Part shown: positions 1 through 8,100 of the stretch, piece after piece
Position numbering within the stretch: the first letter of the stretch is position 1
How the letters are laid out: every line of letters begins with the position of its first letter
Origin: Polyangiaceae bacterium
GTDB lineage: Bacteria > Myxococcota_A > Polyangia > Polyangiales > Polyangiaceae
DNA: 64,000 nucleotides
Assembly (NCBI GenBank): GCA_029261965.1
Contig: JAJDAH010000070.1
Span: 1 to 64,000 of the forward strand
Reading direction: 5' to 3'
The notes under the pieces: model-generated
Databases searched by the model: none
Told to the model about the DNA's origin: nothing
The model's input: only the letters and a program-made list of their open reading frames with translations
Translations under genes and position numbers: made by a program

Positions 1-58
1 GATCGAAACCAGCGCCCTCGAGCGCCTCGAGGTCCACGATGGCGTAGAGGCCCCGCAC
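1..58 (-). CDS. Partial thiamine-phosphate synthase-like protein (5' end only)
   Basis: Reading leftward from a GTG at position 58 the strand encodes VRGLYAIVDLEALEGAGFD and runs off the left edge. The RGLYAIVD opening resembles the first beta-strand of ThiE-type thiamine-phosphate synthases, TIM-barrel enzymes that join the thiazole and pyrimidine halves of thiamine. Only about 19 residues are visible, so the family is inferred from this single strand. The frame stays open further upstream to about position 130, so the true start could be an earlier TTG. Confidence 0.4.
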   Translation of the reverse strand, partial: MRGLYAIVDLEALEGAGFD

Positions 59-209
59 GAGCTGAAGTCTAGTGTCGCGTCTCGAGAGTCGCGAAGGGAA
101 TTCTCCTGCGCCATTCGCGCGGATCCTGGCCAAACAAAAGAGCGAGTTCGACGAAGAAACCGCCAGCGTGCTCCCGGGCGGACGCCGAATGTGGTAGCGC
201 TTCGATCCC

Positions 210-1304
210 ATGGCGATGAAAGCGCGGCGGCGAGCCATGTTGTATCGAGCGGCGCTCGCGATCGCTCTGCTCGGCGCGCCTCAGGACGCCCTCGGCGAAT
301 CGAAGGAGGACGAAAGGACCGCTCCGAGCATCGAGTTTGCCGTGTGGGAGCGGGGTCCGGCGCGCGTGTGGCGACTGCGAGTGGTCAACCGGGGAACCGA
401 AGCGATTCGATTGGCCACCGATCCACGCCTTCTCTGGTTTGAAGTCGAAGTTCCAGGAAAAAAGAAGCGCGTGACCTGTCGGCTACCGCCGGAGCTCTTT
501 CCGCGCAAAGTCGACCCGGAGTTCACCGTCGTGCTCGAGCCCGAGCACGCGTTTGCCCTCGCCTTCGACCCGCGCCTCTACTGTTTCGACCCCGGCACCC
601 AGCTCGTGCCGGGCTCGATCCTCTGGCCGCACTTCGGGTGGCCCGACGAAAAAAGGACCACGTGGAAGCGCGGACGCCGAGTCGAGAGTGAGCCGGGCCC
701 GCCGTTCGTAGCTCGCGCCGTCGACAAGTCGTCCTCGTTGGCGCCGAGCAAAAACGTTCAAGGTGAACCCCGAGCGCTCCGGTCGAGTTATTCCGCATGG
801 TCCGGAGTCCGGATCCGGGAAGGAGCGCCAAGAGGGCAAGAACCGACGCTCTCGATGAGCAAGGGGTCCGACGCTCACGCGGAGCGAACCGCGACGGTCG
901 AAGTCAAGCTGAAGAACCCCAGCAAAAAGAGGCATCGCGTCTACTTTCGACGCGAGCTCCTGACGTTCGAGGTGATGGGACCCGACGGCCTGGTGACGTG
1001 CCGACCCTCGGAACGGGACCGCCATCCGGACGCGCAGGCGTTCCTGAGCCTCTGGCCCGGGCGCACCGTGACGATCACGAGTCGCCTCGTCGAGCTTTGC
1101 CACCGCGGCACCTTCGGCCGCCCGGGCCTCTACTTGATCAACGCGACCTTCGATGCCACCGAGAGCGGCGAGGATTTCGGCTACGACGCCTTCGTCGGCC
1201 AGCTAACGACCCGAGCGCCCATCGCAGTGCGCATTCGAACCGGAACGAAACCATTCGCCATGAAACGGCCAGCCACTCCATCGGAAGTGTCCGACCCTCG
1301 CTAG
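210..1304 (+). CDS. Exported hypothetical protein with two similar domains
   Basis: I do not recognise this 364-residue protein. The N-terminus (basic MAMKARRRAM, then a hydrophobic stretch ending ALG) looks like a signal peptide, so it is probably periplasmic or surface-located. The body appears to be two related beta-rich modules. Around residues 40-140 there is 'VVNRGTEAIRL ... TCRLPPELFP ... VVLEPEHAF'. Around residues 225-345 there is 'VKLKNPSKKRHRV ... TCRPSERD ... LSLWPGRTV ... CHRGTFGRPGLYLINATF'. This pattern recalls the Ig-like folds of intracellular proteinase-inhibitor or DUF-type domains, but that is only an impression. It converges on the crotonase gene at 1336, 31 nt away. Two ATGs (210 and 216) could serve as start. 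Confidence 0.7.
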   Translation: MAMKARRRAMLYRAALAIALLGAPQDALGESKEDERTAPSIEFAVWERGPARVWRLRVVNRGTEAIRLATDPRLLWFEVEVPGKKKRVTCRLPPELFPRKVDPEFTVVLEPEHAFALAFDPRLYCFDPGTQLVPGSILWPHFGWPDEKRTTWKRGRRVESEPGPPFVARAVDKSSSLAPSKNVQGEPRALRSSYSAWSGVRIREGAPRGQEPTLSMSKGSDAHAERTATVEVKLKNPSKKRHRVYFRRELLTFEVMGPDGLVTCRPSERDRHPDAQAFLSLWPGRTVTITSRLVELCHRGTFGRPGLYLINATFDATESGEDFGYDAFVGQLTTRAPIAVRIRTGTKPFAMKRPATPSEVSDPR

Positions 1305-1335
1305 CAAGAGCTCCCGGCCGGTCGACGGCTCGGTT

Positions 1336-2121
1336 TCAGCGGCCCTTCCATACGGGCTTGCGCTTCTGCAGGAAAGCCATGAGCCCCTCACGCGCATCCT
1401 CCGTGCCGAGGCACTGACCGAGCTTGTCGTTGAGGATAGGCAGCTTTTCGTCGAGCCCCATTTCTTCGACTTCACAAATCGTCTCCAGCCCGATGCGCAC
1501 CGTCATCGGACTCTTCGAGGCGATCATATCGGTGAGCTCCGCGACCGAGGCATCGAGCGCGTCGGGGGCCACCGCGCGATTCACCAGACCGCAAGCAGCG
1601 GCCTCCTCGGCGGAAATCCGCTGTCCCCCGATCATCATTTCGACGAGCCGCCGCCGCGGCATCACGCGGTCGAGCACCGCCATGATCATGAACGGAAACA
1701 ATCCGACGTTGATTTCAGGCGTGCCGAGCTTGGCGTCAGTCGACGCCACCGCAAAAGTGCTCGCGGCGACCATGCCGAGGCCACCTCCCATGGCGTGACC
1801 GTTGACCCGAGCAATCACGGGCTTCTTCGTGCGCCAGAGCGCCAGGAGCAAGTCCTTGTAGTCGCCCTTGTGCGGGAGCGCTTGCTCCTTCGCTCCTCCG
1901 GTCATCTGACTGAAGTCGGCACCAGCGCAGAAGGCTTTGCCCGCTCCGGTGAGGACTACCGAGCGCACCGCATCGTCCTCATGGGCGTCGTCGAGCGCGT
2001 GAAGAAGCTCGTTGATCATCGGCGGGCCGATGGCGTTTCGGCGGTCGGGATTGTTGAGGGTGACCTTCGCGACACCGCCGTCGACGGCTACGATGATCGC
2101 CTGATAGGGGCGGTCCTGCAT
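1336..2121 (-). CDS. Enoyl-CoA hydratase/isomerase family protein (crotonase fold)
   Basis: The 261-residue protein has the crotonase fold, which polarises the thioester carbonyl of acyl-CoA substrates in an oxyanion hole. The first oxyanion segment is AFCAGADFSQM near residue 65 and the second is GHAMGGGLGM near residue 110. The second acidic residue is present (GTPEINVG), but the first catalytic Glu of classical hydratases, normally in GGGxE, is replaced by Gly (GGGLG). It is therefore more likely an isomerase, a hydrolase or another crotonase activity than a standard hydratase. It is last in an operon after the MarR regulator and the keto-acid cleavage enzyme, 24 nt from the latter, which suggests catabolism of a CoA-linked acid. 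Confidence 0.85.
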   Translation of the reverse strand: MQDRPYQAIIVAVDGGVAKVTLNNPDRRNAIGPPMINELLHALDDAHEDDAVRSVVLTGAGKAFCAGADFSQMTGGAKEQALPHKGDYKDLLLALWRTKKPVIARVNGHAMGGGLGMVAASTFAVASTDAKLGTPEINVGLFPFMIMAVLDRVMPRRRLVEMMIGGQRISAEEAAACGLVNRAVAPDALDASVAELTDMIASKSPMTVRIGLETICEVEEMGLDEKLPILNDKLGQCLGTEDAREGLMAFLQKRKPVWKGR

Positions 2122-2145
2122 TCTCGGGGTCCTTTGGCCGTCTCG

Positions 2146-3024
2146 TCAGCTGGGGGGTGCCAAGTTCAAGATTTCTCGAGCCTGTTCGACCGTCGCGGGC
2201 TTCCGACCCGTGTCGCGGCACAGCCTCTCGGCGACTCCGACGAGGTCACCGTTCGACTTCGCCATTTCGCCGCTCGGCAAATACAGATGATCCTCGAGCC
2301 CGGTTCGAATGTTCCCTCCGAGCACGAGAGCGCTCGCCAGCATCTTCCAGTGCCCATGCGAGATCCCGATCACCTCCCACTCGCTGCCGGGGTGCATGAT
2401 CTTGGTCTGAAGCTGAAGCGATTCGACGGTCGGAGGGATCCCGCCGAGCACGTTGACGATGAACGAGTATTGAAGCGGCGGCTTGAGCATCCCGTTGTCG
2501 ATAAACGGCCACAATCCGTGGGTGTGGCCCGTGTCGAAGCACTCGAGTTCGGGTTTGACTCCGGCCTCGTTCATCGCGCTGATCATCTTTCCCATCTTTT
2601 CGTACGGGTTCGAGAACACCATGTCGAACACGAAGCTCTTTCTTTTCTTGCTGTACTTGGCGTAGTTCATCGTGCCGCAGTTCATCGCGGCAATCTCAGG
2701 CTGCGACTCACGGATGTAGGTGCATTGCTCCGACACGTCGTCGAAGATCGTCCCCGTCGAGAAGTTCAGGATGATCGGGCAGCGGCTCCGAACCTCTTCC
2801 TTGATTTTCGCGAACACCGCAGGAGAGAACGTCGGCGAGCCGTCGTCATTTCGGGCGTGGATGTGCGCGGCAGCGGCCCCAGCTTCGTAGGCGCGCTTGC
2901 ACTCCTCTCCGATCTCCGCGGGTGTATACGGAATTCCAGGGCACTGTTTTCGATTCGCGAGAACACCGGTTATCGCGCACGTGATGACGCACAAGTCGGG
3001 ATCTCTGCTCTTGGTTTCAGTCAT
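2146..3024 (-). CDS. Beta-keto acid cleavage enzyme (BKACE/Kce, DUF849 family)
   Basis: This 292-residue protein belongs to the Zn-dependent TIM-barrel family. Members condense a beta-keto acid with acetyl-CoA and release acetoacetate plus a new acyl-CoA; 3-keto-5-aminohexanoate cleavage enzyme is the prototype. Visible family marks are the Zn-binding HxH at His54/His56 (AAHIHARNDDGSP), the strand PELECFDTGH, and the C-terminal RTGLEDHLYLPSGE whose Glu is the expected third ligand. I chose the ATG at 3024 (MTETKSRDPDLCVITCAITG). A longer frame to 3102 would overlap the MarR gene and adds no family-like sequence. The substrate cannot be read from sequence. Its neighbours are a MarR regulator upstream and a crotonase downstream. 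Confidence 0.88.
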   Translation of the reverse strand: MTETKSRDPDLCVITCAITGVLANRKQCPGIPYTPAEIGEECKRAYEAGAAAAHIHARNDDGSPTFSPAVFAKIKEEVRSRCPIILNFSTGTIFDDVSEQCTYIRESQPEIAAMNCGTMNYAKYSKKRKSFVFDMVFSNPYEKMGKMISAMNEAGVKPELECFDTGHTHGLWPFIDNGMLKPPLQYSFIVNVLGGIPPTVESLQLQTKIMHPGSEWEVIGISHGHWKMLASALVLGGNIRTGLEDHLYLPSGEMAKSNGDLVGVAERLCRDTGRKPATVEQAREILNLAPPS

Positions 3025-3052
3025 TCTGCCTCCAGGTTTGTTCGAACCCGCG

Positions 3053-3607
3053 CTACTTGGCTCCGTCGTCCGCACTGGCATTCGGAACCGCCGACTTCTC
3101 ATCGGCGTCGCTCACGATCTGTTGCACCCGTTTCGCCAGGCGCATGAGGATCCGTTTGAGATCCGCGGCGTCTCGGGCAGACAGCTCTCCGAGCACCTGA
3201 CGAAATATTTGAAAGGGCTCGACGGGGATCTTCCGCGCGAGCTTGCTGCCCGCATCGGTGAGCTCGATGTGCACGACACGGCGGTCCTCACTCGACCTTC
3301 TTCGTCGAACGAGCCCTTCGCGCTCCATCCGGTCGATGATCCCGGTAACGGTGCTGTTTCGGGCGCGGATGCGTTCGCTGAGCTCGCTCAAGGAAAGTCT
3401 GCCCACGGGCTCGAGCATTTTGATCACCGCCAGCTGTGGCCCGGTCAGCCCGAAACGACTCGCCACCCCCTTGGTGAGGCGCCGAGACTCCGTGTAGAGG
3501 AAGAGCGCGGCCTCCAGCACGGTGTCGAAGTCAGCCGTCCCTCGGACCGGCTCCGGGGTTTTATCGTTTGATTCTAGCGACTTAGCGGCGACTGCTGATC
3601 GGGCCAA
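3053..3607 (-). CDS. MarR family transcriptional regulator
   Basis: The 184-residue protein has the winged helix-turn-helix core of MarR regulators, dimeric repressors usually released by phenolic or CoA-linked ligands. The recognition-helix region is LSLSELSERIRARNSTVTGIIDRMEREGLV (about residues 72-101), followed by the wing RRRSSEDRRVVHIELTDAG. An acidic, Ala-rich tail follows residue 165. It is first in a minus-strand set with the keto-acid cleavage enzyme (28 nt downstream) and the crotonase, so it probably controls that operon; a MarR site would be expected in 3608-3692. Confidence 0.9.
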   Translation of the reverse strand: MARSAVAAKSLESNDKTPEPVRGTADFDTVLEAALFLYTESRRLTKGVASRFGLTGPQLAVIKMLEPVGRLSLSELSERIRARNSTVTGIIDRMEREGLVRRRRSSEDRRVVHIELTDAGSKLARKIPVEPFQIFRQVLGELSARDAADLKRILMRLAKRVQQIVSDADEKSAVPNASADDGAK

Positions 3608-3692
3608 AGGATAATGCTCCGCACAGAAACGTTTCGTGTACGAAATAGTTCCTCCAGCAGAGCCCCGGAGTCAAGCCCCTCTCGGGAAATCT
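3608..3692. promoter_or_regulatory. Intergenic region upstream of the MarR operon
   Basis: This 85-nt gap separates the MarR start from the end of the TPR gene, both on the minus strand. It is locally less GC-rich around 3610-3660 (ataatgctccgcacagaaac, then tttcgtgtacgaaatagttc), including the palindrome-like TTTCGTGTACGAAAT. That imperfect inverted repeat (TTTCGT-GT-ACGAAA) beside a MarR gene is a plausible operator. Promoter elements were not assigned. Confidence 0.4.
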
Positions 3693-4910
3693 TCAGTTTG
3701 CCCCCTTTTTCTGGAGGGCTTCGAGCTCGTCCAGATTCGCTTTCGCGCGTGGGTCGGAAGGATCGAGCTCGAGGGCACGCTTGAATGCTTTTTTGGCACC
3801 GCCCTCATCCCCCTCCTGTGCGAGGGCGGTGCCGAGATTGATCCACGCCGACGCAAGCTTCGGATCCTTCTCGAGAGACTTTCGGTAGGTTCGGATGGCG
3901 AGTTTCCGGTCTCCGCTGAGTTGGTAGGCGTAGCCGAGGTTGGAGAGAAACGTCGCCCGCCCCGGAGCTAGCTTCACAGCTTGCCGTAGGTGCGGGAGTG
4001 CACGGCTGGGCTGGTTCGCGGCGAGGTACGCCGTGCCGAGATCGCCTTGGGCGCGCGGATCTTTCGGCGCCAGCTCGACCGCCCGGCGGTACGCTTTGAT
4101 GGCATCGTTCACGCGCCCTCGCATCATGTAGGCCGTGCCGAGATTGGTGAGACGGTCCGAATTGTCCGGGTCGAGCTCCGAAGACCGACGGAAGCGTGCG
4201 AGAGCTTCAGCGGCTTTGCCAGTAGCCAGGAGTGCGACGCCGAGTGCCGAATGCGCCTCGGGATCGTGCGGCAAGAGCCGAACCCCCAAGTTCAACGCGT
4301 CGAGCGCTCCCGGCGCATCCCCGAGAATCAGAAGCAGGCGACCCCGCTCCACGTGAGCGGGACCGTACTTCTCGTCGAGCTTGATCGCAGCCTCGACTGC
4401 GCGCTGGAGCCTCGTGACCCGAGCGTCGTTCGGCGCTGACGCGTAGTCGGTCGGCACGTCGATCTCCGCGAGGCGTACCCGCGCGAGCCCGACGCGCGGT
4501 GCCGGATCGCGAGGCGCCAAGCGCTGAGCCGCCGAATAGTGCTTTCGGGCTTCGCGCAACTTGTCGGCGTTGTAGGCTCGATCACCAGCGAGCATCTTCA
4601 GATCGGCGGCGTCGCCACTGCCGCGCGCGAGACCGCCGGCGACGGTGCCCGGTTTCGGTGGTGGCGGCTTCGAGCTCGGCGCCGGCTTCGACGTGGCGGT
4701 GGGAGCCGGCGCGATCGCAACCGTCGGGCAGGTGCCATCTGGCAGAGGTTGTTGGTCGGGGCCGCAAAGCACCGCGGCCCGCGGTGAAGCTGCCGTGGCA
4801 ACGGGGCCCACCGGCGCCGGCGCGTGAGCAACGGGCTCCCCGGCGTGGGGCATCGTCTCCGCGCAGGCCAAAGGCCACAAAACACTCACGATGGCGAGAA
4901 CCCGGCGCAT
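3693..4910 (-). CDS. TPR-repeat lipoprotein
   Basis: The 405-residue protein has a lipoprotein-type signal ([18 protein letters not shown], Cys16 as lipidation site) and a Pro/Ala-rich linker to about residue 95. An array of roughly seven tetratricopeptide repeats follows to the C-terminus, with recurring motifs such as ALARFRRSSELDPDN, AIKAYRRAVELAPKDP and AKKAFKRALELDPSDP. TPRs form protein-binding superhelices; the partner is unknown. Its start codon overlaps the stop of the upstream 146-residue gene (ATGA), so it is translationally coupled to the SpoVR group even though it is predicted to sit at a membrane. Confidence 0.85.
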   Translation of the reverse strand: MRRVLAIVSVLWPLACAETMPHAGEPVAHAPAPVGPVATAASPRAAVLCGPDQQPLPDGTCPTVAIAPAPTATSKPAPSSKPPPPKPGTVAGGLARGSGDAADLKMLAGDRAYNADKLREARKHYSAAQRLAPRDPAPRVGLARVRLAEIDVPTDYASAPNDARVTRLQRAVEAAIKLDEKYGPAHVERGRLLLILGDAPGALDALNLGVRLLPHDPEAHSALGVALLATGKAAEALARFRRSSELDPDNSDRLTNLGTAYMMRGRVNDAIKAYRRAVELAPKDPRAQGDLGTAYLAANQPSRALPHLRQAVKLAPGRATFLSNLGYAYQLSGDRKLAIRTYRKSLEKDPKLASAWINLGTALAQEGDEGGAKKAFKRALELDPSDPRAKANLDELEALQKKGAN

Positions 4911-5350
4911 CAGCCGTCTCCCGAACGCCGCCCGACGCTCCCATGCACGATGGCGTACGCGTGCGCCATGACCGTTTCTGCGGCGTCGAGGAGCTCGCGA
5001 TCCTCACGCTTCGTCCGAAGCGACACCATCGAACCGCCCGGAGCCTGGAGCTCACTGAGGCGACGAGCTGCGCGACGCACCGCCTCCGGCGCTGCCTCGT
5101 CGAGCGCGAGAGCGGCGAGATGTTCCACGTAGGTCCTGCCCCAACTCTCGTTCGGCAGGATGATGAGCGCGCCGTTGATCGCCATACCGGCGGCCCGCTT
5201 CAGACCGGCAATGGCGGCAGGTGCGTTTCGCCCCTCGAGCGACGTCCGTGCTCGCTCGAGCTCGCCGATGGCCGCCTGAATCCACTCGTCGGGGGAGAGC
5301 CGAAGAAGCCAATGCTCGCGATCCCGCTCGAACCCCTCAGGCGTCACCAT
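4910..5350 (-). CDS. Small helical protein in SpoVR operon (possible HEPN-like)
   Basis: The 146-residue protein starts [14 protein letters not shown] at an ATG that overlaps the end of spoVR by 14 nt, and it ends overlapping the TPR gene by one nucleotide. It looks entirely helical. The pattern of a Trp-containing helix, '[18 protein letters not shown]', then '[13 protein letters not shown]', then a final long helix, resembles HEPN four-helix bundles. I see no clear RxxxxH ribonuclease motif, so a binding role is more likely than an RNase. The assignment is inference from pattern only. It may be an accessory factor for the SpoVR/DUF444 module. Confidence 0.7.
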   Translation of the reverse strand: MVTPEGFERDREHWLLRLSPDEWIQAAIGELERARTSLEGRNAPAAIAGLKRAAGMAINGALIILPNESWGRTYVEHLAALALDEAAPEAVRRAARRLSELQAPGGSMVSLRTKREDRELLDAAETVMAHAYAIVHGSVGRRSGDG

Positions 5351-6899
5351 TGCGAACCGTTTGTTCCTCGCCGTCGTATCGCAACGTCGCCTCTTTGCCA
5401 TCCAAGATCGTGCGAATGCAGACCGGTCGCTTCCAGATGCGGACGAGGGACGCCAAGGCTTCCCGAGCGTAGTCCGCTCGCAGGTCGACACCCCGATGAT
5501 CGTGGGTGAGCAAAAGCTCGCCGCGATTCTCATGGTTGCCGTCCTCGACGTAGATGAATGGACTGCCAAAGTTGGTGAATTGCGCGAGCATTTTCTCTTT
5601 GATGGCCTTGAACTCGCGGGTTTCCACCTCGTAGCGCTCGTTCCGATTGGACCACGCATAGGTGTAGAACCCCTGCTCCACGGCGAACTCGGGGGTGAAA
5701 AAGTCGTCGATGAAAGTGACATCGGTATACAGAGCGCGAACCTCGAAAATCTTCTCCTTGCCGAGACCGAGTCGCAGATCCCAATGGCGCTTGGCATCGA
5801 GGTCGTCGCAGTCTTCCCACTCTTTGCCGAACTGCCCCTTGTTCCAGCGTTCTTCGATGTGACGATACAACTCGACGCCGAGCTTGTAGGGGTTGACCTG
5901 CCCCTTGCTCGTCGCCATGACGCCGGCGTTGCTGTCCGAATAGTCGATGATGTCCTGCGGATCGGCCACATGCTCGGTCATGAGCTTGCTGTGCCAGTAG
6001 CTCGCCCAACCTTCGTTCATCACCTTGGTCTGCATCTGCGGCACGAAGTAGTACGCCTCTTCACGGATCACGCCGAGTAGAGCGCGTTCCCAGCGCTCGA
6101 GTGGCGCGTGGTCCAAGAGGAACAGGAGAACGTCTCTTTGTCGCTCCTTCGGGAACTTGTCCTTCTTGGCTTCCCGCTCGGCCTCGAGCTTCTTCTTCTG
6201 CTCCTCCATGTACTCGTCGGGATTGATGAACGAGTCCATGTACTCCTTCGCGTGGAGTCGTGGTACTTCGACTTCCCTGGGTTCTTCGTCTTCCGGTTCC
6301 TCGCGGTGTCGGACCACGAATGGCGAATAGGGGTCGATCAGATTCTCGAGGGACAGGCACTTGTCGATGAAGTCCTCGACCTTTTCGATGCCGTGACGAG
6401 CCACGATGCGACGTACCGCAGCGCCGTGGTTCGCGAGCTTGTCGACCCACTTGCGGTTGGGTTCGTACTTCCCGTGGCTCTTGATCGGGTCGACGACCTG
6501 GCCCGAAGCGTCGAGATCCGTGGCACGAAATGCAAAATTGTTCTTGAAGAAGTCCACGTGCCCGAGCACATGGCACATGACGAGGCGCTGGTCCGTCAGG
6601 CTGTTGCCTTCGAGCAGGTAGGCGATGCCCGGGTTGTTGTTGATGACCATCTCGTAGATCTTGCTCAACCCGTACTCGTAGCTCTTGCTCAGGCGCTCGT
6701 ATTCCATGCCGAATCGCCAGTGCGGATATCGATTCGGGAAACCACCGTAAGCGGCTACTTCGTTCATTTGGTCGTAGGTGAGCATCTCGAACACGACTGG
6801 GAAAAAGTCGAGGCCGAGCGACGCGGCGACCTTCTCGATGCGCTCCTGCTCGTCGCGTAGGTAACGCGGCAGCCCGGTCTTGGTGGCAAACGTCGGCAT
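5337..6899 (-). CDS. SpoVR family protein
   Basis: The 520-residue length matches SpoVR/YcgB proteins. Typical segments include [20 protein letters not shown] near residues 36-55, '[38 protein letters not shown]', '[12 protein letters not shown]', and '[19 protein letters not shown]' near residue 290. Conserved His/Glu residues such as the H-x-x-G-H in [10 protein letters not shown] suggest a metal site, but the reaction is unknown. SpoVR is known for cortex formation in Bacillus spores and as YcgB in enterobacteria, where it is co-regulated with YeaG/YeaH in stress and starvation. DUF444 lies 6 nt upstream, as in many genomes. In a myxobacterium a developmental role is an attractive inference. 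Confidence 0.93.
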   Translation of the reverse strand: MPTFATKTGLPRYLRDEQERIEKVAASLGLDFFPVVFEMLTYDQMNEVAAYGGFPNRYPHWRFGMEYERLSKSYEYGLSKIYEMVINNNPGIAYLLEGNSLTDQRLVMCHVLGHVDFFKNNFAFRATDLDASGQVVDPIKSHGKYEPNRKWVDKLANHGAAVRRIVARHGIEKVEDFIDKCLSLENLIDPYSPFVVRHREEPEDEEPREVEVPRLHAKEYMDSFINPDEYMEEQKKKLEAEREAKKDKFPKERQRDVLLFLLDHAPLERWERALLGVIREEAYYFVPQMQTKVMNEGWASYWHSKLMTEHVADPQDIIDYSDSNAGVMATSKGQVNPYKLGVELYRHIEERWNKGQFGKEWEDCDDLDAKRHWDLRLGLGKEKIFEVRALYTDVTFIDDFFTPEFAVEQGFYTYAWSNRNERYEVETREFKAIKEKMLAQFTNFGSPFIYVEDGNHENRGELLLTHDHRGVDLRADYAREALASLVRIWKRPVCIRTILDGKEATLRYDGEEQTVRNGDA

Positions 6900-6905
6900 G
6901 CGGGC

Positions 6906-8018
6906 TCAGTTCCCTTTGCCCAGGAAGTCCTTGATGCTCGACACGATCGCGTCCTTGTCCCGAATCTCACTCGTCACGACGCGCTCGTCGGTTCCGAAGT
7001 GCTCGCGCAGATCCTTGATGAACTGGCCGGAGCCGTAGGGGCTCTCGACCTGTCCGTAGGCGAACATGTTCACGCGCGGCAGCAAATCCTTCTTCATGAT
7101 CTCGATGCAGCTCAAAGTGTCGTCCATCGACCAGTTGTCGCCATCGGAGAAATGGAAAGGATAGATGTTCCATTCTTCCGCCGGGTAGTGATCGTCGATG
7201 GTCTGCGCGCAGAGCTTGTAAGCGCTCGAAATCATCGTGCCGCCAGACTCGCGAGTATGAAAAAAGGTGTCGCGCTCCACTTCCCGCGCCACGGCGTCGT
7301 GAATGATGTAGCGGCTCTCGAGACCCTTGTATTGCTTCTTCAGCCAAGCATCGATCCAGAAACTTTCGATGCGCACGATCTCCTTCTGCTCGTCGCCCAT
7401 GGATCCGGAAACGTCCATCATGTAGAGAATGACCGCATTGGCCACCGGCTCGGTTTCGGTGTTCCACGAGCGGAACCGCTTGTCTTCGTGTTGCGGCACG
7501 ATGACCGGATCTCCCGGATCGTAGGTGCCGCTCGCGATGGCCCGTTTGAGCGCTTCACGATAGGTGCGTTTGAAGTGGCGCAACGACTCCGGGCCGACTC
7601 TTCGGATCCCGGTGTAGCGGTCTTTGACGGCGACGACGCTGCTTTTCCCTTTGTCCTGAATATCGGGAAGCTCGAGCTCTTCACCGAGGATGTCCGCCAG
7701 CTCATCGAGGGTGACGTCCACTTCGAGCATGTGCTCGCCGGCTTCGCTTCCCGCCTTGCCCGCACCCCCATCGCCGTCCTGGGGATCGCCCCCGAGCGGA
7801 TCGCCGGGCTCTCCGTCACCTTGCCCCACTCCACCCTGTTGTTTGTCGCCAAACGTGAAGCGCGGAATGTCGATTTGCGGAATCGGGATCGAGACGAGGT
7901 CTTTGCCCTTGCGGCCGATGAGCTCGCCCTGCGAGATGTAGCGCCGCAGATTGTCGCGGATCTTGCCGCGAACGATGTTGCGAAAGCGGTAGTGGTCCTG
8001 GTCGATCTTCAGCGACAT
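6906..8018 (-). CDS. DUF444 / YeaH-type von Willebrand factor A protein
   Basis: The 370-residue protein is a member of the DUF444 family (YeaH/YhbH). The N-terminal part contains a Gly/Asp-rich linker ([17 protein letters not shown], residues 60-80). The C-terminal half is a vWA domain with the MIDAS metal motif DVSGSMG at about residue 200, followed by [25 protein letters not shown]. In many bacteria it is encoded with the kinase PrkA (YeaG) and SpoVR as a stress or sporulation unit. Here SpoVR follows directly, but the gene upstream is the giant cysteine-rich lipoprotein, not prkA. First gene of the four-gene SpoVR group. Confidence 0.9.
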   Translation of the reverse strand: MSLKIDQDHYRFRNIVRGKIRDNLRRYISQGELIGRKGKDLVSIPIPQIDIPRFTFGDKQQGGVGQGDGEPGDPLGGDPQDGDGGAGKAGSEAGEHMLEVDVTLDELADILGEELELPDIQDKGKSSVVAVKDRYTGIRRVGPESLRHFKRTYREALKRAIASGTYDPGDPVIVPQHEDKRFRSWNTETEPVANAVILYMMDVSGSMGDEQKEIVRIESFWIDAWLKKQYKGLESRYIIHDAVAREVERDTFFHTRESGGTMISSAYKLCAQTIDDHYPAEEWNIYPFHFSDGDNWSMDDTLSCIEIMKKDLLPRVNMFAYGQVESPYGSGQFIKDLREHFGTDERVVTSEIRDKDAIVSSIKDFLGKGN

Positions 8019-8100
8019 GAGGCGGTGACGGCTCCGTCACGAGAGCCGACCGTAGTCTGGCACATTTCGGTGACCGGACGGAGAGCCGAGTTTCAGCGGC

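Noticed and set aside
841..880. Sequence encoding EPTLSMSKGSD, reminiscent of dispersed repeat-derived peptides
   Set aside because: The DNA does not match the known short interspersed palindromes, and it occurs once.
1795..3147. 450-residue plus-strand frame
   Set aside because: It runs antisense to the crotonase and BKACE genes, is Arg/His/Asp-rich without motifs, while both minus-strand genes have catalytic signatures.
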